Shown here: one piece after another, positions 1 through 6,627 of the stretch
How positions within the stretch are numbered: the first letter of the stretch is position 1
Layout of the letters: every line of letters begins with the position of its first letter
Assembly: GCF_046533115.1 (NCBI RefSeq)
Contig: NZ_JAJQRC010000001.1
Span: 186,001 to 250,000 of the forward strand
Direction: 5' to 3'
DNA length: 64,000 bases
Source: JAIRMO01 sp046533115
GTDB taxonomy: Bacteria; Spirochaetota; Spirochaetia; Treponematales; Breznakiellaceae
The notes under the pieces: generated by a model
The model's input: only the letters and a program-made list of their open reading frames with translations
Database searches by the model: none
What the model was told of the DNA's origin: nothing
Translations under genes and position numbers: made by a program

Positions 1-1
1 G

Positions 2-1030
2 GACGATTACGGCGCCGACGCCCTTAAGTTTACCCTGGCTTTTTTATGCGCCCAGGGGCAGGATATCCTTATGGATAGGGAATCCTTTAAGATGGGTTCC
101 AAATTCGCCAATAAAATATGGAACGCCAGCCGTTATATCTTGATGAACCTGGAGGGCCGGAATTTGGTCCGGGAGCCCTCCCTGCTTCCGGTGGATATCT
201 GGATCCGGTCCCGGCTCAATACCGCGGCGGCGGCCATGGAGGAGGCTTTTCTTTCATACCGGTATAACGACGCCGCCCAAACCGCCTATGAATACTTCTG
301 GAATGATTTCTGCGACTGGTATGTGGAAGCCACCAAACTCTCCGTGAAAGAGGGGGATGACGCCGAAAAAGACCGGGCCACTACGGTACTCCTGGGGGTT
401 CTGGCCGAATCTTTGGCGCTCCTCCACCCGTTGCTGCCCTTTGTGACCGAAGAAATATACCAGAAGCTCCCCAATACCCAAGGGCTCTTAATGCGCGCCC
501 CCTATCCCCGGTATGACAAAAACCGGTCGGCCCCCCAGCGCGAGGAACAATTCGCCTTCCTCCAGGAACTGGTCCGGTCGGTAAGAACCCTGCGGAGTGA
601 ATGTACGGTTCCTCCGGATAAAAAGGTACGCCTGCTGGTACGCCCCGATAAACACCATAAGGAATTTCTCGGGGAAAATGCGGGCCTCGTAAAACTCCTC
701 GCGGGGATCGGAGATCTGGAAATTGCCGATCCCGTTACCGGTCAAGGGGAGGATCCGGCCCGGCCTAAAACCTCCATAGGACTGGTCGGTTCGGCCTTTG
801 AGGCCTTTGTATTTATCGCCGAAGCGGTGGACACCGCATTTCTCAAACAGAAATTCACCAAGGAGCTTGAAAAGGATCGGCTTTTTATCGCTTCCCTCAA
901 AACAAAACTGGCCAATGATAAATTCGTAAAAAACGCTCCCCCGGAATTGGTGGAGGGGGAGCGGATAAAGCTTGACGAGGCGGTAAAACGTACTGAAAAA
1001 CTTGTATCCTATATCCGGGATATGGCGTAG
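2..1030 (+). CDS. valS: valyl-tRNA synthetase, C-terminal part (cut by the window edge)
   Basis: Charges tRNA-Val with valine in the cytoplasm. The reading frame is open from the first bases, so the gene starts before the window and only about 342 C-terminal residues are visible. The first residues read DDYGADALKFTLAF and GQDI, followed by the class I ValRS stretch around FANKIWNASRY, which leads into the anticodon-binding helical domain. The last 65 residues are a charged helical arm (FLKQKFTKELEKDR through RTEKLVSYIRDM) typical of the ValRS C-terminal tRNA-binding coiled coil. The HD-domain gene follows after 9 bp, so the two are probably co-transcribed. Confidence 0.95.
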   Translation, partial: DDYGADALKFTLAFLCAQGQDILMDRESFKMGSKFANKIWNASRYILMNLEGRNLVREPSLLPVDIWIRSRLNTAAAAMEEAFLSYRYNDAAQTAYEYFWNDFCDWYVEATKLSVKEGDDAEKDRATTVLLGVLAESLALLHPLLPFVTEEIYQKLPNTQGLLMRAPYPRYDKNRSAPQREEQFAFLQELVRSVRTLRSECTVPPDKKVRLLVRPDKHHKEFLGENAGLVKLLAGIGDLEIADPVTGQGEDPARPKTSIGLVGSAFEAFVFIAEAVDTAFLKQKFTKELEKDRLFIASLKTKLANDKFVKNAPPELVEGERIKLDEAVKRTEKLVSYIRDMA

Positions 1031-1039
1031 GGATTCGGG

Positions 1040-1585
1040 ATGACCACTGAAGAGATGCTCCGGCTAAAAGGGACCTTTCTCGCCCCCTATATGCAGCTTG
1101 CTACCGCCCTTATCGGTAAAGTCCGGGAAGGGGGGGGGAATATGTTCCGTCATCAGATTGATACCATGGCGACGCTGATCGATTACGGCTATATTGATTC
1201 CATATTGCTCAAGGCTTCGGTGGTCCATGATTTGCTTGAAGATGTTCCTGATTTTAACCACAACCTGCTGTTATCCATTGATTTTGAAAGTCCTGCGGTT
1301 TACGATCTGGTTTTGGAAGTTACCCGGTTTCCTGAAGAAACCAAGGGGGAATTTCTTACCCGGATCTATAAAAATGGTTCCCTCCCCGCCAAGATCCTAA
1401 AAGTAGCCGATCGTATATCTAATATGATATCCCTGGGTTTTGTAATAAACCGGGAATTTATCCACCGGTATACCGAAGAAACGGTCCGGTATATTTTTCC
1501 CATCGCCGAAGAGGTGGATAAGGCCATGTTTTCGGAACTGCAGTCCTTGGTTGAGTCCCGGAGAAAATTTCTATCCCTCATGTGA
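1040..1585 (+). CDS. small HD-domain protein, SpoT/MESH1-like alarmone hydrolase candidate
   Basis: A 181-residue HD hydrolase. Visible metal-ligand positions are H38 (FRHQ), H63-D64 followed by E67-D68 (VVHDLLEDV) and D124 (KVADRISNM). This order and spacing match the hydrolase half of RelA/SpoT and the stand-alone enzyme MESH1 (about 179 residues), which remove the 3'-pyrophosphate of (p)ppGpp. No synthetase, TGS or ACT domain is present. It lies 9 bp after valS, so it is probably transcribed with an aminoacyl-tRNA synthetase gene, which would suit a stringent-response role. The family assignment is firm. The substrate is inferred, and another nucleotide is possible. Confidence 0.75.
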   Translation: MTTEEMLRLKGTFLAPYMQLATALIGKVREGGGNMFRHQIDTMATLIDYGYIDSILLKASVVHDLLEDVPDFNHNLLLSIDFESPAVYDLVLEVTRFPEETKGEFLTRIYKNGSLPAKILKVADRISNMISLGFVINREFIHRYTEETVRYIFPIAEEVDKAMFSELQSLVESRRKFLSLM

Positions 1586-1621
1586 GGGGACAAGGCTCGG
1601 TTGGTTTTGGACAAATCCGTG

Positions 1622-1649
1622 GAAAAACCGGTCGTTCCCCCGGTTTTTC
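1622..1649 (+). terminator. probable intrinsic terminator after the HD gene
   Basis: GAAAAACCG at 1622-1630 and CGGTTTTTC at 1641-1649 form a perfect 9-bp stem with a 10-base loop, and the 3' arm carries the T-run. It starts 36 bp after the HD stop codon. Confidence 0.55.
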
Positions 1650-1669
1650 ACGTAATTCAAAAGAAGTTA

Positions 1670-1692
1670 TTCCAAAAACTGAAGTTTTGGAA
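1670..1692. repeat. dispersed hairpin, ACTGAAGT type
   Basis: TTCCAAAAACT and AGTTTTGGAA form a 10-bp stem with one bulged A around a GA centre. The same AAACT-GA-AGTTT core recurs at 26644-26678 and 42137-42162, with looser relatives at 48550-48577 and 53544-53561. Confidence 0.6.
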
Positions 1693-1803
1693 CCGTTTCA
1701 GGTAAAAAATTTCGATCCTTTGTGGAGATTCCCCTATTCCTTTTTGATCACATTGACTATTTTCCTGTTTTTTTTTATGCTTAAGTATAAAATGAAGCTG
1801 TCC

Positions 1804-1837
1804 CAAAATCCGATGGTCCGGAAAGACCATGATTTTG
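1804..1837. repeat. dispersed hairpin, ATGGTC/GACCAT type (degenerate copy)
   Basis: CAAAATC plus ATGGTC pairs with GACCAT plus GATTTTG, with a two-base bulge and loop CGGAAA. It is an imperfect version of the perfect 20-bp palindrome at 5340-5383, with the same CAAAATC...ATGGTC arms. Confidence 0.6.
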
Positions 1838-1860
1838 ATATAGCAATCATAAATTTAACG

Positions 1861-1882
1861 AAAACGGAGTTTAGACCGTTTT
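1861..1882. repeat. hairpin with TTTAGACCG motif, terminator-like
   Basis: AAAACGG (1861-1867) pairs with CCGTTTT (1876-1882) around AGTTTAGA, and a T-run follows. The TTTAGACCG word is the reverse complement of CGGTCTAAA in the hairpin after tpiA at 5300-5326, so the two look related. It could act as a terminator ahead of gapA. Confidence 0.5.
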
Positions 1883-1892
1883 TCTAAAGCCG

Positions 1893-1918
1893 GTTTCAAA
1901 AAATTTGCGTTTTGGAAC
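1893..1918. repeat. dispersed hairpin, TTTG-loop type
   Basis: GTTTCAAAA (1893-1901) pairs with TTTTGGAAC (1910-1918), with one G-T pair and loop AATTTGCG. The AAAA-TTTGxG-TTTT core resembles the hairpins at 5398-5424 and 18155-18183. It ends 29 bp before the gapA start. Confidence 0.55.
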
Positions 1919-1947
1919 AGGTTAAAAAATCATTTTTGGGGGTTTAT

Positions 1948-3012
1948 ATGAAAATAGCAATTAATGGTTTTGGTCGTATCGGCCGCCTTGTGTTTCAGTC
2001 TATTGTAGACCAGGGACTCTTGGGCAAGGAAATTGACGTGGTGGCGGTAACCGATATTTCCACCGATGCGAAATATTTTGCATACCAGCTTAAATATGAC
2101 TCTACCCAGGGCCGGATGAAGGCGGATATTTCTACCAAAAAGAGTGATCCTTCCCAGGCGGAAGACGATATTTTGGTGGTAAACGGTCATTCGATCCGGT
2201 GTGTTATGGCCGAAAGGGAATTGAAAAACCTGCCCTGGGGCAAGCTTGGGGTTGAATATGTGATCGAATCCACCGGTCTTTTCACCGATGATAAGGCCTT
2301 TGGACACCTGGAAGCGGGGGCTAAAAAGGTGATTATCTCCGCTCCCGCCAAGGGTAAAGAGAAGAAGATTCCCACTTTTGTCGTGGGGGTAAACCAGGAT
2401 AAATACGATCCCGCCCAGGATCATGTGGTATCCAATGCCAGCTGTACCACCAATTGTCTGGCTCCGGTGGTGTATGTTATTCAGAAAGAAGGCATCGGTA
2501 TTGAAAAGGGGCTGATGACCACCATCCATTCCTATACGGCTACCCAGAAAACCGTCGACGGGGTCTCCAAAAAGGACTGGAGGGGAGGCCGGGCAGCGGC
2601 GATAAACATCATTCCCTCCACTACCGGCGCCGCCAAAGCGGTAGGTGAAGTCCTTCCCGAAACCAAGGGAAAACTTACCGGTATGTCCTTCCGGGTTCCC
2701 AGCCCCACGGTCTCCGTGGTGGACCTGACTTTTACCGCCGCCAAGGATACCTCCATTGAAGAGTTGGACGGCCTTTTCAAAAAAGCCTCCGAATCCTATC
2801 TTAAAAACATCCTGGGGTACTGTAAGGAGGAGGTGGTTTCCACCGATTTCCTTCATGATTCTCGTTCTTCCATTTATGACAGCCTTGCCACCTTGCAAAA
2901 CAACCTTCCCGGGGAAAAACGGTTCTTCAAAATCGTTTCCTGGTATGATAATGAATGGGGGTATTCCAATCGGGTGGTAGATCTTCTCAAATATATGGCA
3001 AGTAAAAAGTAA
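1948..3012 (+). CDS. gapA: glyceraldehyde-3-phosphate dehydrogenase, type I
   Basis: Oxidises and phosphorylates glyceraldehyde-3-phosphate to 1,3-bisphosphoglycerate with NAD in cytoplasmic glycolysis. The chosen start gives MKIAINGFGRIGR, the N-terminal Rossmann motif, with a G-rich ribosome site just upstream. An in-frame ATG at 1912 lies inside hairpin sequence and is less likely. The catalytic Cys is in SNASCTTNCLAP, and the C terminus has WYDNEWGYSNRVVDL. At 354 residues it is longer than the common 330-340 form, with extra residues near LGKEIDVVAVTD and after the STQGRM segment. Such insertions are known in GAPDHs related to the trypanosome/spirochaete branch. It opens a gapA-pgk-tpiA block. 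Confidence 0.97.
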   Translation: MKIAINGFGRIGRLVFQSIVDQGLLGKEIDVVAVTDISTDAKYFAYQLKYDSTQGRMKADISTKKSDPSQAEDDILVVNGHSIRCVMAERELKNLPWGKLGVEYVIESTGLFTDDKAFGHLEAGAKKVIISAPAKGKEKKIPTFVVGVNQDKYDPAQDHVVSNASCTTNCLAPVVYVIQKEGIGIEKGLMTTIHSYTATQKTVDGVSKKDWRGGRAAAINIIPSTTGAAKAVGEVLPETKGKLTGMSFRVPSPTVSVVDLTFTAAKDTSIEELDGLFKKASESYLKNILGYCKEEVVSTDFLHDSRSSIYDSLATLQNNLPGEKRFFKIVSWYDNEWGYSNRVVDLLKYMASKK

Positions 3013-3027
3013 CGGTTGGTTGAATTA

Positions 3028-3154
3028 AAAGAGAAACCGCAAGGATGCAAAGTTGAAGCCGGTTAACGGCGTCAATAACGGAGTACGCAAGAGGGATGAT
3101 GGGTATTTCTTTGCGGACCGGGTGATAAACTTTGTTTTTTTGCGGTTTTTCTTT
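3028..3154. repeat. long nested inverted repeat (cruciform or MITE-like)
   Basis: This fills most of the gapA-pgk gap. The outer arms, AAAGAGAAACCGCAA at 3028-3042 and TTGCGGTTTTTCTTT at 3140-3154, differ at one pair. The next arms are CAAAGTT (3048-3054) with AACTTTG (3128-3134), then CCGGT (3059-3063) with ACCGG (3117-3121), then CGCAA (3086-3090) with TTGCG (3111-3115). The word CCGCAAGGATGCAAAG resembles intergenic CCGCAAAGGACGCAAAG-type repeats that I recall from many environmental bacteria. It may be a structured RNA or a non-autonomous mobile repeat. Confidence 0.6.
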
Positions 3155-3166
3155 ATCGAGAGCGCT

Positions 3167-3193
3167 GTTTCAAAGCCCCATTGATTTTGAAAC
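3167..3193. repeat. dispersed hairpin, GTTTCAAA type
   Basis: GTTTCAAA (3167-3174) and TTTGAAAC (3186-3193) form a perfect 8-bp stem 30 bp before pgk. The same GTTTCAAA arm occurs at 1893, 5264 and 5342. Confidence 0.5.
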
Positions 3194-3223
3194 GGTATCA
3201 GGGACCATAGAAGGAGTATCAGA

Positions 3224-4486
3224 ATGATAAAGACCGTAAAAGACGTGGACCTTGCGGGTAAACGGGTCATTATGCGGGTGGATTTTAATGTACCCATGAA
3301 GGATGGGGTGGTACAGGATGATACCCGGATTACCGCGGCAATTCCGACCATACGCTATATCCTGGATCAGGGAGTTAAGACCCTGACCTTGATGAGCCAT
3401 CTGGGGGATCCCGCTAAGGATGCAAAAAAAGCCAGGGAAAAGGCTGAAAAAGACGGAAAGACTTTTGACGAGGCCGCCTATATCAAGGGTAAACACCGGA
3501 TCGCCCCGGTGGCGGCCTATCTTGAAAAAAAACTGGGAAAACCCGTGATTTTTGCCGGGGAAGACTCGGATTACGGTAAAAAAGCTTTTATCGATTCCCA
3601 AAAACCCGGATCCATTATTATGCTGGAAAACACCCGGTTCCACAAGGAAGAAACCGCAAAAGAAGCGGAAGAGCGGGATAAACTTGCCCGGGAGCTTGCC
3701 TCCTATGGTGATGTCTTTGTAAACGATGCCTTTGGTACCGCCCACCGGGATCACGCCTCTACCGCGTCCATCGCGAAATTTGTTCCGGTTTCGGTGGCGG
3801 GATTCCTCATGGAAAAAGAAGTGAATTATCTGGAGCCCATTGTTACGAGCCCACAAAAGCCCCTGGCGGCCATTATCGGGGGCGCTAAGGTTTCCTCTAA
3901 AATCGCGGTCTTGGAGAGCCTCCTTAAAAACGCCTCCGCCCTCATTATAGGGGGGGGTATGGCGTATACCTTCCTCAAGGCCCAGGGGCATAGGATAGGG
4001 AAGTCCCTGGTGGAGGATGATCAGCTGGATACGGCGAAAAAGATTCTGGAAGCCGCCCAAAAGGCGGGGGCCCGGATTGTCCTTCCGCTGGATCATGTGG
4101 GAGCCGAAACCTTTGACCCCGGGGCAAAGCCGGTGGTCGTTGACGGTATTGATATTCCCGATAACCTCATGGGTATGGATGTGGGACCCAAAACCCTGGG
4201 GCAATACCAGGAGGTCCTGGCCAAAGCCAAAACCATCGTTTGGAATGGACCGGTGGGGGTCTTTGAGTTTGATAATTTTGCCAAGGGTACCGAAGAGGTG
4301 GCCAAACTGGTGGCGGAAGCCACCGGCAGAGGGGCTATTACGGTGGTAGGCGGCGGCGATTCGGTGGCGGCGGTAAACAAATTCGGTCTGGCCCCGAAAA
4401 TGAGTCATGTTTCTACCGGCGGCGGCGCTTCCCTGGAACTACTGGAAGGGAAAAAGCTCCCCGGAATCGAAGTTACAAGAAAATAG
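3224..4486 (+). CDS. pgk: phosphoglycerate kinase
   Basis: Transfers the acyl phosphate of 1,3-bisphosphoglycerate to ADP in glycolysis. The 420 residues cover both lobes. The N-terminal substrate lobe carries RVDFNVPMKDG and VNDAFGTAHRDHAST. The C-terminal nucleotide lobe carries GGAKVSSK, WNGPVGVFEF and the closing GGDSVAAVNKFG...STGGGASLELLEGK. The length is normal for the family. The ATG at 3224 has AAGGAG 9 bp upstream. tpiA begins 10 bp downstream, so the two are co-transcribed. A 211-bp hairpin-rich gap separates pgk from gapA. Confidence 0.98.
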   Translation: MIKTVKDVDLAGKRVIMRVDFNVPMKDGVVQDDTRITAAIPTIRYILDQGVKTLTLMSHLGDPAKDAKKAREKAEKDGKTFDEAAYIKGKHRIAPVAAYLEKKLGKPVIFAGEDSDYGKKAFIDSQKPGSIIMLENTRFHKEETAKEAEERDKLARELASYGDVFVNDAFGTAHRDHASTASIAKFVPVSVAGFLMEKEVNYLEPIVTSPQKPLAAIIGGAKVSSKIAVLESLLKNASALIIGGGMAYTFLKAQGHRIGKSLVEDDQLDTAKKILEAAQKAGARIVLPLDHVGAETFDPGAKPVVVDGIDIPDNLMGMDVGPKTLGQYQEVLAKAKTIVWNGPVGVFEFDNFAKGTEEVAKLVAEATGRGAITVVGGGDSVAAVNKFGLAPKMSHVSTGGGASLELLEGKKLPGIEVTRK

Positions 4487-4496
4487 GAGTGAATGT

Positions 4497-5246
4497 ATGA
4501 GAAATTACTATATTGCCGGTAACTGGAAGATGCACAAAACCCGTTCTGAGGCGGCGGAACTTGCCAAAGCCCTGGTGGCCCAGCTCAAGGATGGAAAACA
4601 CAAGTATCTGGTGGCTCCGACCTTTACCAGCCTTGAGACCGTGGGGGCTATTGTCAAGGGGAGTAACATCTTGTTGGGGGCCCAGAACTGTGCCCCCGAG
4701 GAGCAGGGAGCCCATACCGGAGAGGTTTCGGTGTTACAGCTCAAGGACCTGGGGGTTCAGGCGGTGATTTTAGGGCACAGTGAGCGGCGGCATATTTATA
4801 AAGAAGATGACGAGTTCATCAACAAAAAAGTAAAGCTTGCCCTTAAACATGGCCTTGAGGTGATTCTTTGTGTTGGGGAACTATTGGAAGAACGGGAAGC
4901 CGGCAGGGCCGAGGCGGTCTGTGAGACCCAAACCGTCAAGGGTCTTGCGGGGGTTGCCGCCGGGGACCTGGGGCGGATAACCATCGCCTATGAGCCCGTG
5001 TGGGCCATAGGTACCGGTAAAACCGCCACCCCGGAAGATGCCGATGCCATCCACGCTTATATACGCAAGGTGGTGGGAAAACTCTACGGCGCCGATGCCG
5101 CCCAAAAGATCATCATCCAATACGGCGGTTCGGTAAAACCGGAAAACGCCGCCCAGCTTATGGCCAAGGAAAACATCGACGGTGCCCTGGTGGGCGGCGC
5201 GGCCCTCAAGGCAGATACCTTTGTGCCTATTGCCAAATTCGGGTGA
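4497..5246 (+). CDS. tpiA: triosephosphate isomerase
   Basis: Interconverts dihydroxyacetone phosphate and glyceraldehyde-3-phosphate. The 249-residue protein starts MRNYYIAGNWKMHKT, with the N-terminal lysine region, and has the HSERR histidine motif, catalytic Glu in AYEPVWAIGTGKTAT, and the phosphate-binding QYGGSVKPENA and GALVGGAALK loops. The start at 4497, behind a TAGGAGT ribosome site, gives the canonical N terminus. Longer in-frame starts would run into pgk. It ends the glycolytic block and is followed by several hairpins. Confidence 0.98.
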   Translation: MRNYYIAGNWKMHKTRSEAAELAKALVAQLKDGKHKYLVAPTFTSLETVGAIVKGSNILLGAQNCAPEEQGAHTGEVSVLQLKDLGVQAVILGHSERRHIYKEDDEFINKKVKLALKHGLEVILCVGELLEEREAGRAEAVCETQTVKGLAGVAAGDLGRITIAYEPVWAIGTGKTATPEDADAIHAYIRKVVGKLYGADAAQKIIIQYGGSVKPENAAQLMAKENIDGALVGGAALKADTFVPIAKFG

Positions 5247-5259
5247 TTTTATCAGGCGA

Positions 5260-5294
5260 GCCCGTTTCAAAATTTATTTGGTTTTGAATCGGGC
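5260..5294. repeat. hairpin after tpiA, GTTTCAAAA type
   Basis: GCCCGTTTCAAAA (5260-5272) pairs with TTTTGAATCGGGC (5282-5294) with one mismatch and a 9-base loop. It shares the GTTTCAAAA arm with the hairpins near gapA and pgk. There is no T-run, so it is a repeat-type structure more than a classical terminator. Confidence 0.6.
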
Positions 5295-5299
5295 ATGGG

Positions 5300-5326
5300 A
5301 AAAAGCGGTCTAAAGCCTGCTTTTTT
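5300..5326 (+). terminator. probable intrinsic terminator of the glycolytic block
   Basis: AAAAAGC-GG-tctaaa-GCC-T-GCTTTTTT: the stem spans 5300-5325, has one bulged T and ends in a T-run. A close relative, AAAAAGCGGTCC...GCCACTTTTT, lies at 54528-54553, so this hairpin may be part of the dispersed repeat set while also terminating transcription. Confidence 0.6.
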
Positions 5327-5339
5327 CAAATCCATATGG

Positions 5340-5383
5340 CAGTTTCAAAATCATGGTCCTGCCGGACCATGATTTTGAAACTG
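5340..5383. repeat. perfect 20-bp inverted repeat with TGCC loop
   Basis: The arms run from 5340 (CAGTTTCAAAATC...) to 5359 and from 5364 to 5383, and are perfectly complementary over 20 bp around loop TGCC. A degenerate copy with the same ATGGTC/GACCAT centre lies at 1804-1837. There is no gene here. It lies in the tpiA-FIST gap. Confidence 0.85.
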
Positions 5384-5397
5384 GTTTCTATATCGAT

Positions 5398-5424
5398 GGT
5401 TTTAAAATTTGATGTTTTAAAACC
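5398..5424. repeat. dispersed hairpin, TTTGATG loop
   Basis: GGTTTTAAAA (5398-5407) and TTTTAAAACC (5415-5424) form a perfect 10-bp stem around loop TTTGATG. The loop and flanking AAAA/TTTT are identical in the hairpin at 18155-18183 upstream of dxs, while the outer arms differ. It ends 24 bp before the FIST gene start. Confidence 0.75.
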
Positions 5425-5448
5425 CCATGCTTTTAAAAGGGATAATTT

Positions 5449-6615
5449 ATGATGCGTATCTTGACGGCTTCCACGGAAAATATAGATGATCCGGCGGCCG
5501 CGATTGATGAAATAAAGGCGCAGCTTGATCTGGAACATCGGCTGCTAAAAAATTCGGTTGGGATTGTTGCCTGCCATTACGAATTTGTAATCTCCGGAAC
5601 CGCAACGGCTATCAGTGAAAGCCTCCCCTTTGATATTGCCGGTACCAATTCATCGTTACAGGCGGTTAATAATGCCAAGGGGACCCTGCTTTTTACCCTG
5701 TTGGTGTTTACCAGTGATGACGTATCCTTTAAAACCGCCCTAACCCCCTCTTTACGGGAAGGAGTACTGGAGAAAAAAATCGTCGATACCTATAGGGAGG
5801 CGGCCTCCGCCCGGGAAGAAAAACCCGTCCTGATCTTCACCTTTGCCCCTTTTATGCTAGAAAATTCCGGGGATGACTATGTCCGGATCCTTTCGGAGGC
5901 TTCCGGAAATGTACCCTGTTTTGGAACCCTGGCGGTGGATGATACCCCGGATTTTCGGGAGTGTTATATGCTTTTTAACGGAGGACATTACAAGGATAAG
6001 ATGTCCCTGATCCTGGTATACGGCAATATAAGTCCAAAGTTTTATTTGGCCACTCTCTCGGAAGATAAACTCCTGGATAGGGCTGCCTTGGTAACCTCCT
6101 CGGAAGGTCATATTCTTAAGGAAGTAAACGGCCGGCCCGTGGTGGAGTACTTTGAAGATATGGGGCTTACCAAGGCCAGTGAGACCAGCTATGCCATGGC
6201 CTCCCTTCCCTTTATGTTGGATTATGGGGACGGTACGCCGCCGGTATCAAAGGTTTTTATCGGTCTCAACGCACAAAAACACGCCATCTGTGCCGGGGCT
6301 ATGCCCGAAGGTTCCACCATGTATTTGGGGGTATTTGACAAGGATGATGTCCTCCTTACCTCGGGGAAGCTCATCAAAAAAGTCCTGCAGGAAACGCCTT
6401 CCCCTATGGCCATTATCGGTTATTCCTGTATATCCCGGAGTATGACCTTGGGAAGCGATTTGTTTGCGGAGATTGACCTTGTTCTGGGGGAGATCACCAA
6501 AAACACGCCGTTTTTCTTTGCCTATTCGGGGGGTGAGATGTGCCCCACCCGGATTAATCCCAAGGCAGCCATTAATCGTTTTCACAATAACACCTTTATT
6601 CTTTGCGTTTTTTAG
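5449..6615 (+). CDS. FIST-domain sensor protein
   Basis: The 388-residue protein has the FIST_N plus FIST_C arrangement, a fold proposed to sense small ligands such as amino acids in signalling proteins. The N half contains GIVACHYEFVISG and GTNSSLQAV. The middle has CFGTLAVDDTPDFRECYMLFNGGHY, and the C half has AYSGGEMCPTRINPKAAINRFHNNTF, the typical closing segment. There is no signal peptide or membrane segment, so it is probably cytoplasmic. ATG codons at 5449 and 5452 are both possible starts. A hybrid histidine kinase gene starts 12 bp downstream, so this is very likely its input subunit. The ligand is unknown. Confidence 0.85.
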   Translation: MMRILTASTENIDDPAAAIDEIKAQLDLEHRLLKNSVGIVACHYEFVISGTATAISESLPFDIAGTNSSLQAVNNAKGTLLFTLLVFTSDDVSFKTALTPSLREGVLEKKIVDTYREAASAREEKPVLIFTFAPFMLENSGDDYVRILSEASGNVPCFGTLAVDDTPDFRECYMLFNGGHYKDKMSLILVYGNISPKFYLATLSEDKLLDRAALVTSSEGHILKEVNGRPVVEYFEDMGLTKASETSYAMASLPFMLDYGDGTPPVSKVFIGLNAQKHAICAGAMPEGSTMYLGVFDKDDVLLTSGKLIKKVLQETPSPMAIIGYSCISRSMTLGSDLFAEIDLVLGEITKNTPFFFAYSGGEMCPTRINPKAAINRFHNNTFILCVF

Positions 6616-6627
6616 GAGGGGAGTTTT

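Larger units (their letters stand above)
1586..1947. other. 362-bp intergenic region packed with hairpins
   Basis: The gap between the HD gene and gapA holds, in order, a terminator-like hairpin (1622-1649) and four short inverted repeats (1670-1692, 1804-1837, 1861-1882, 1893-1918), described separately. An open frame of about 100 codons crosses it, but it has no recognisable protein features and its sequence is accounted for by the palindromes, so I do not call a gene. I saw no convincing sigma-70 promoter with good spacing. Confidence 0.6.

Noticed and set aside
1582..1887. 101-codon open frame after the HD gene
   Set aside because: It overlaps the HD stop codon, runs through several perfect hairpins and has low-complexity, non-family protein sequence. 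The palindromes explain the DNA better.
3031..3090. c-di-GMP-I (GEMM) riboswitch suggested by CC-GCAA-GG and ATGCAAAG
   Set aside because: A GNRA-like loop and GCAAAG word are present, but the conserved GGACGCAAAGC context and the second stem-loop with its receptor are missing. The nested inverted repeat explains the sequence.
3170..4408. 412-codon open frame antisense to pgk
   Set aside because: It lies opposite a certain pgk gene, and its product has no fold pattern. Long antisense frames are expected from the codon bias here. The same applies to frames opposite gapA, cobT, priA and the isomerase/FGGY genes.
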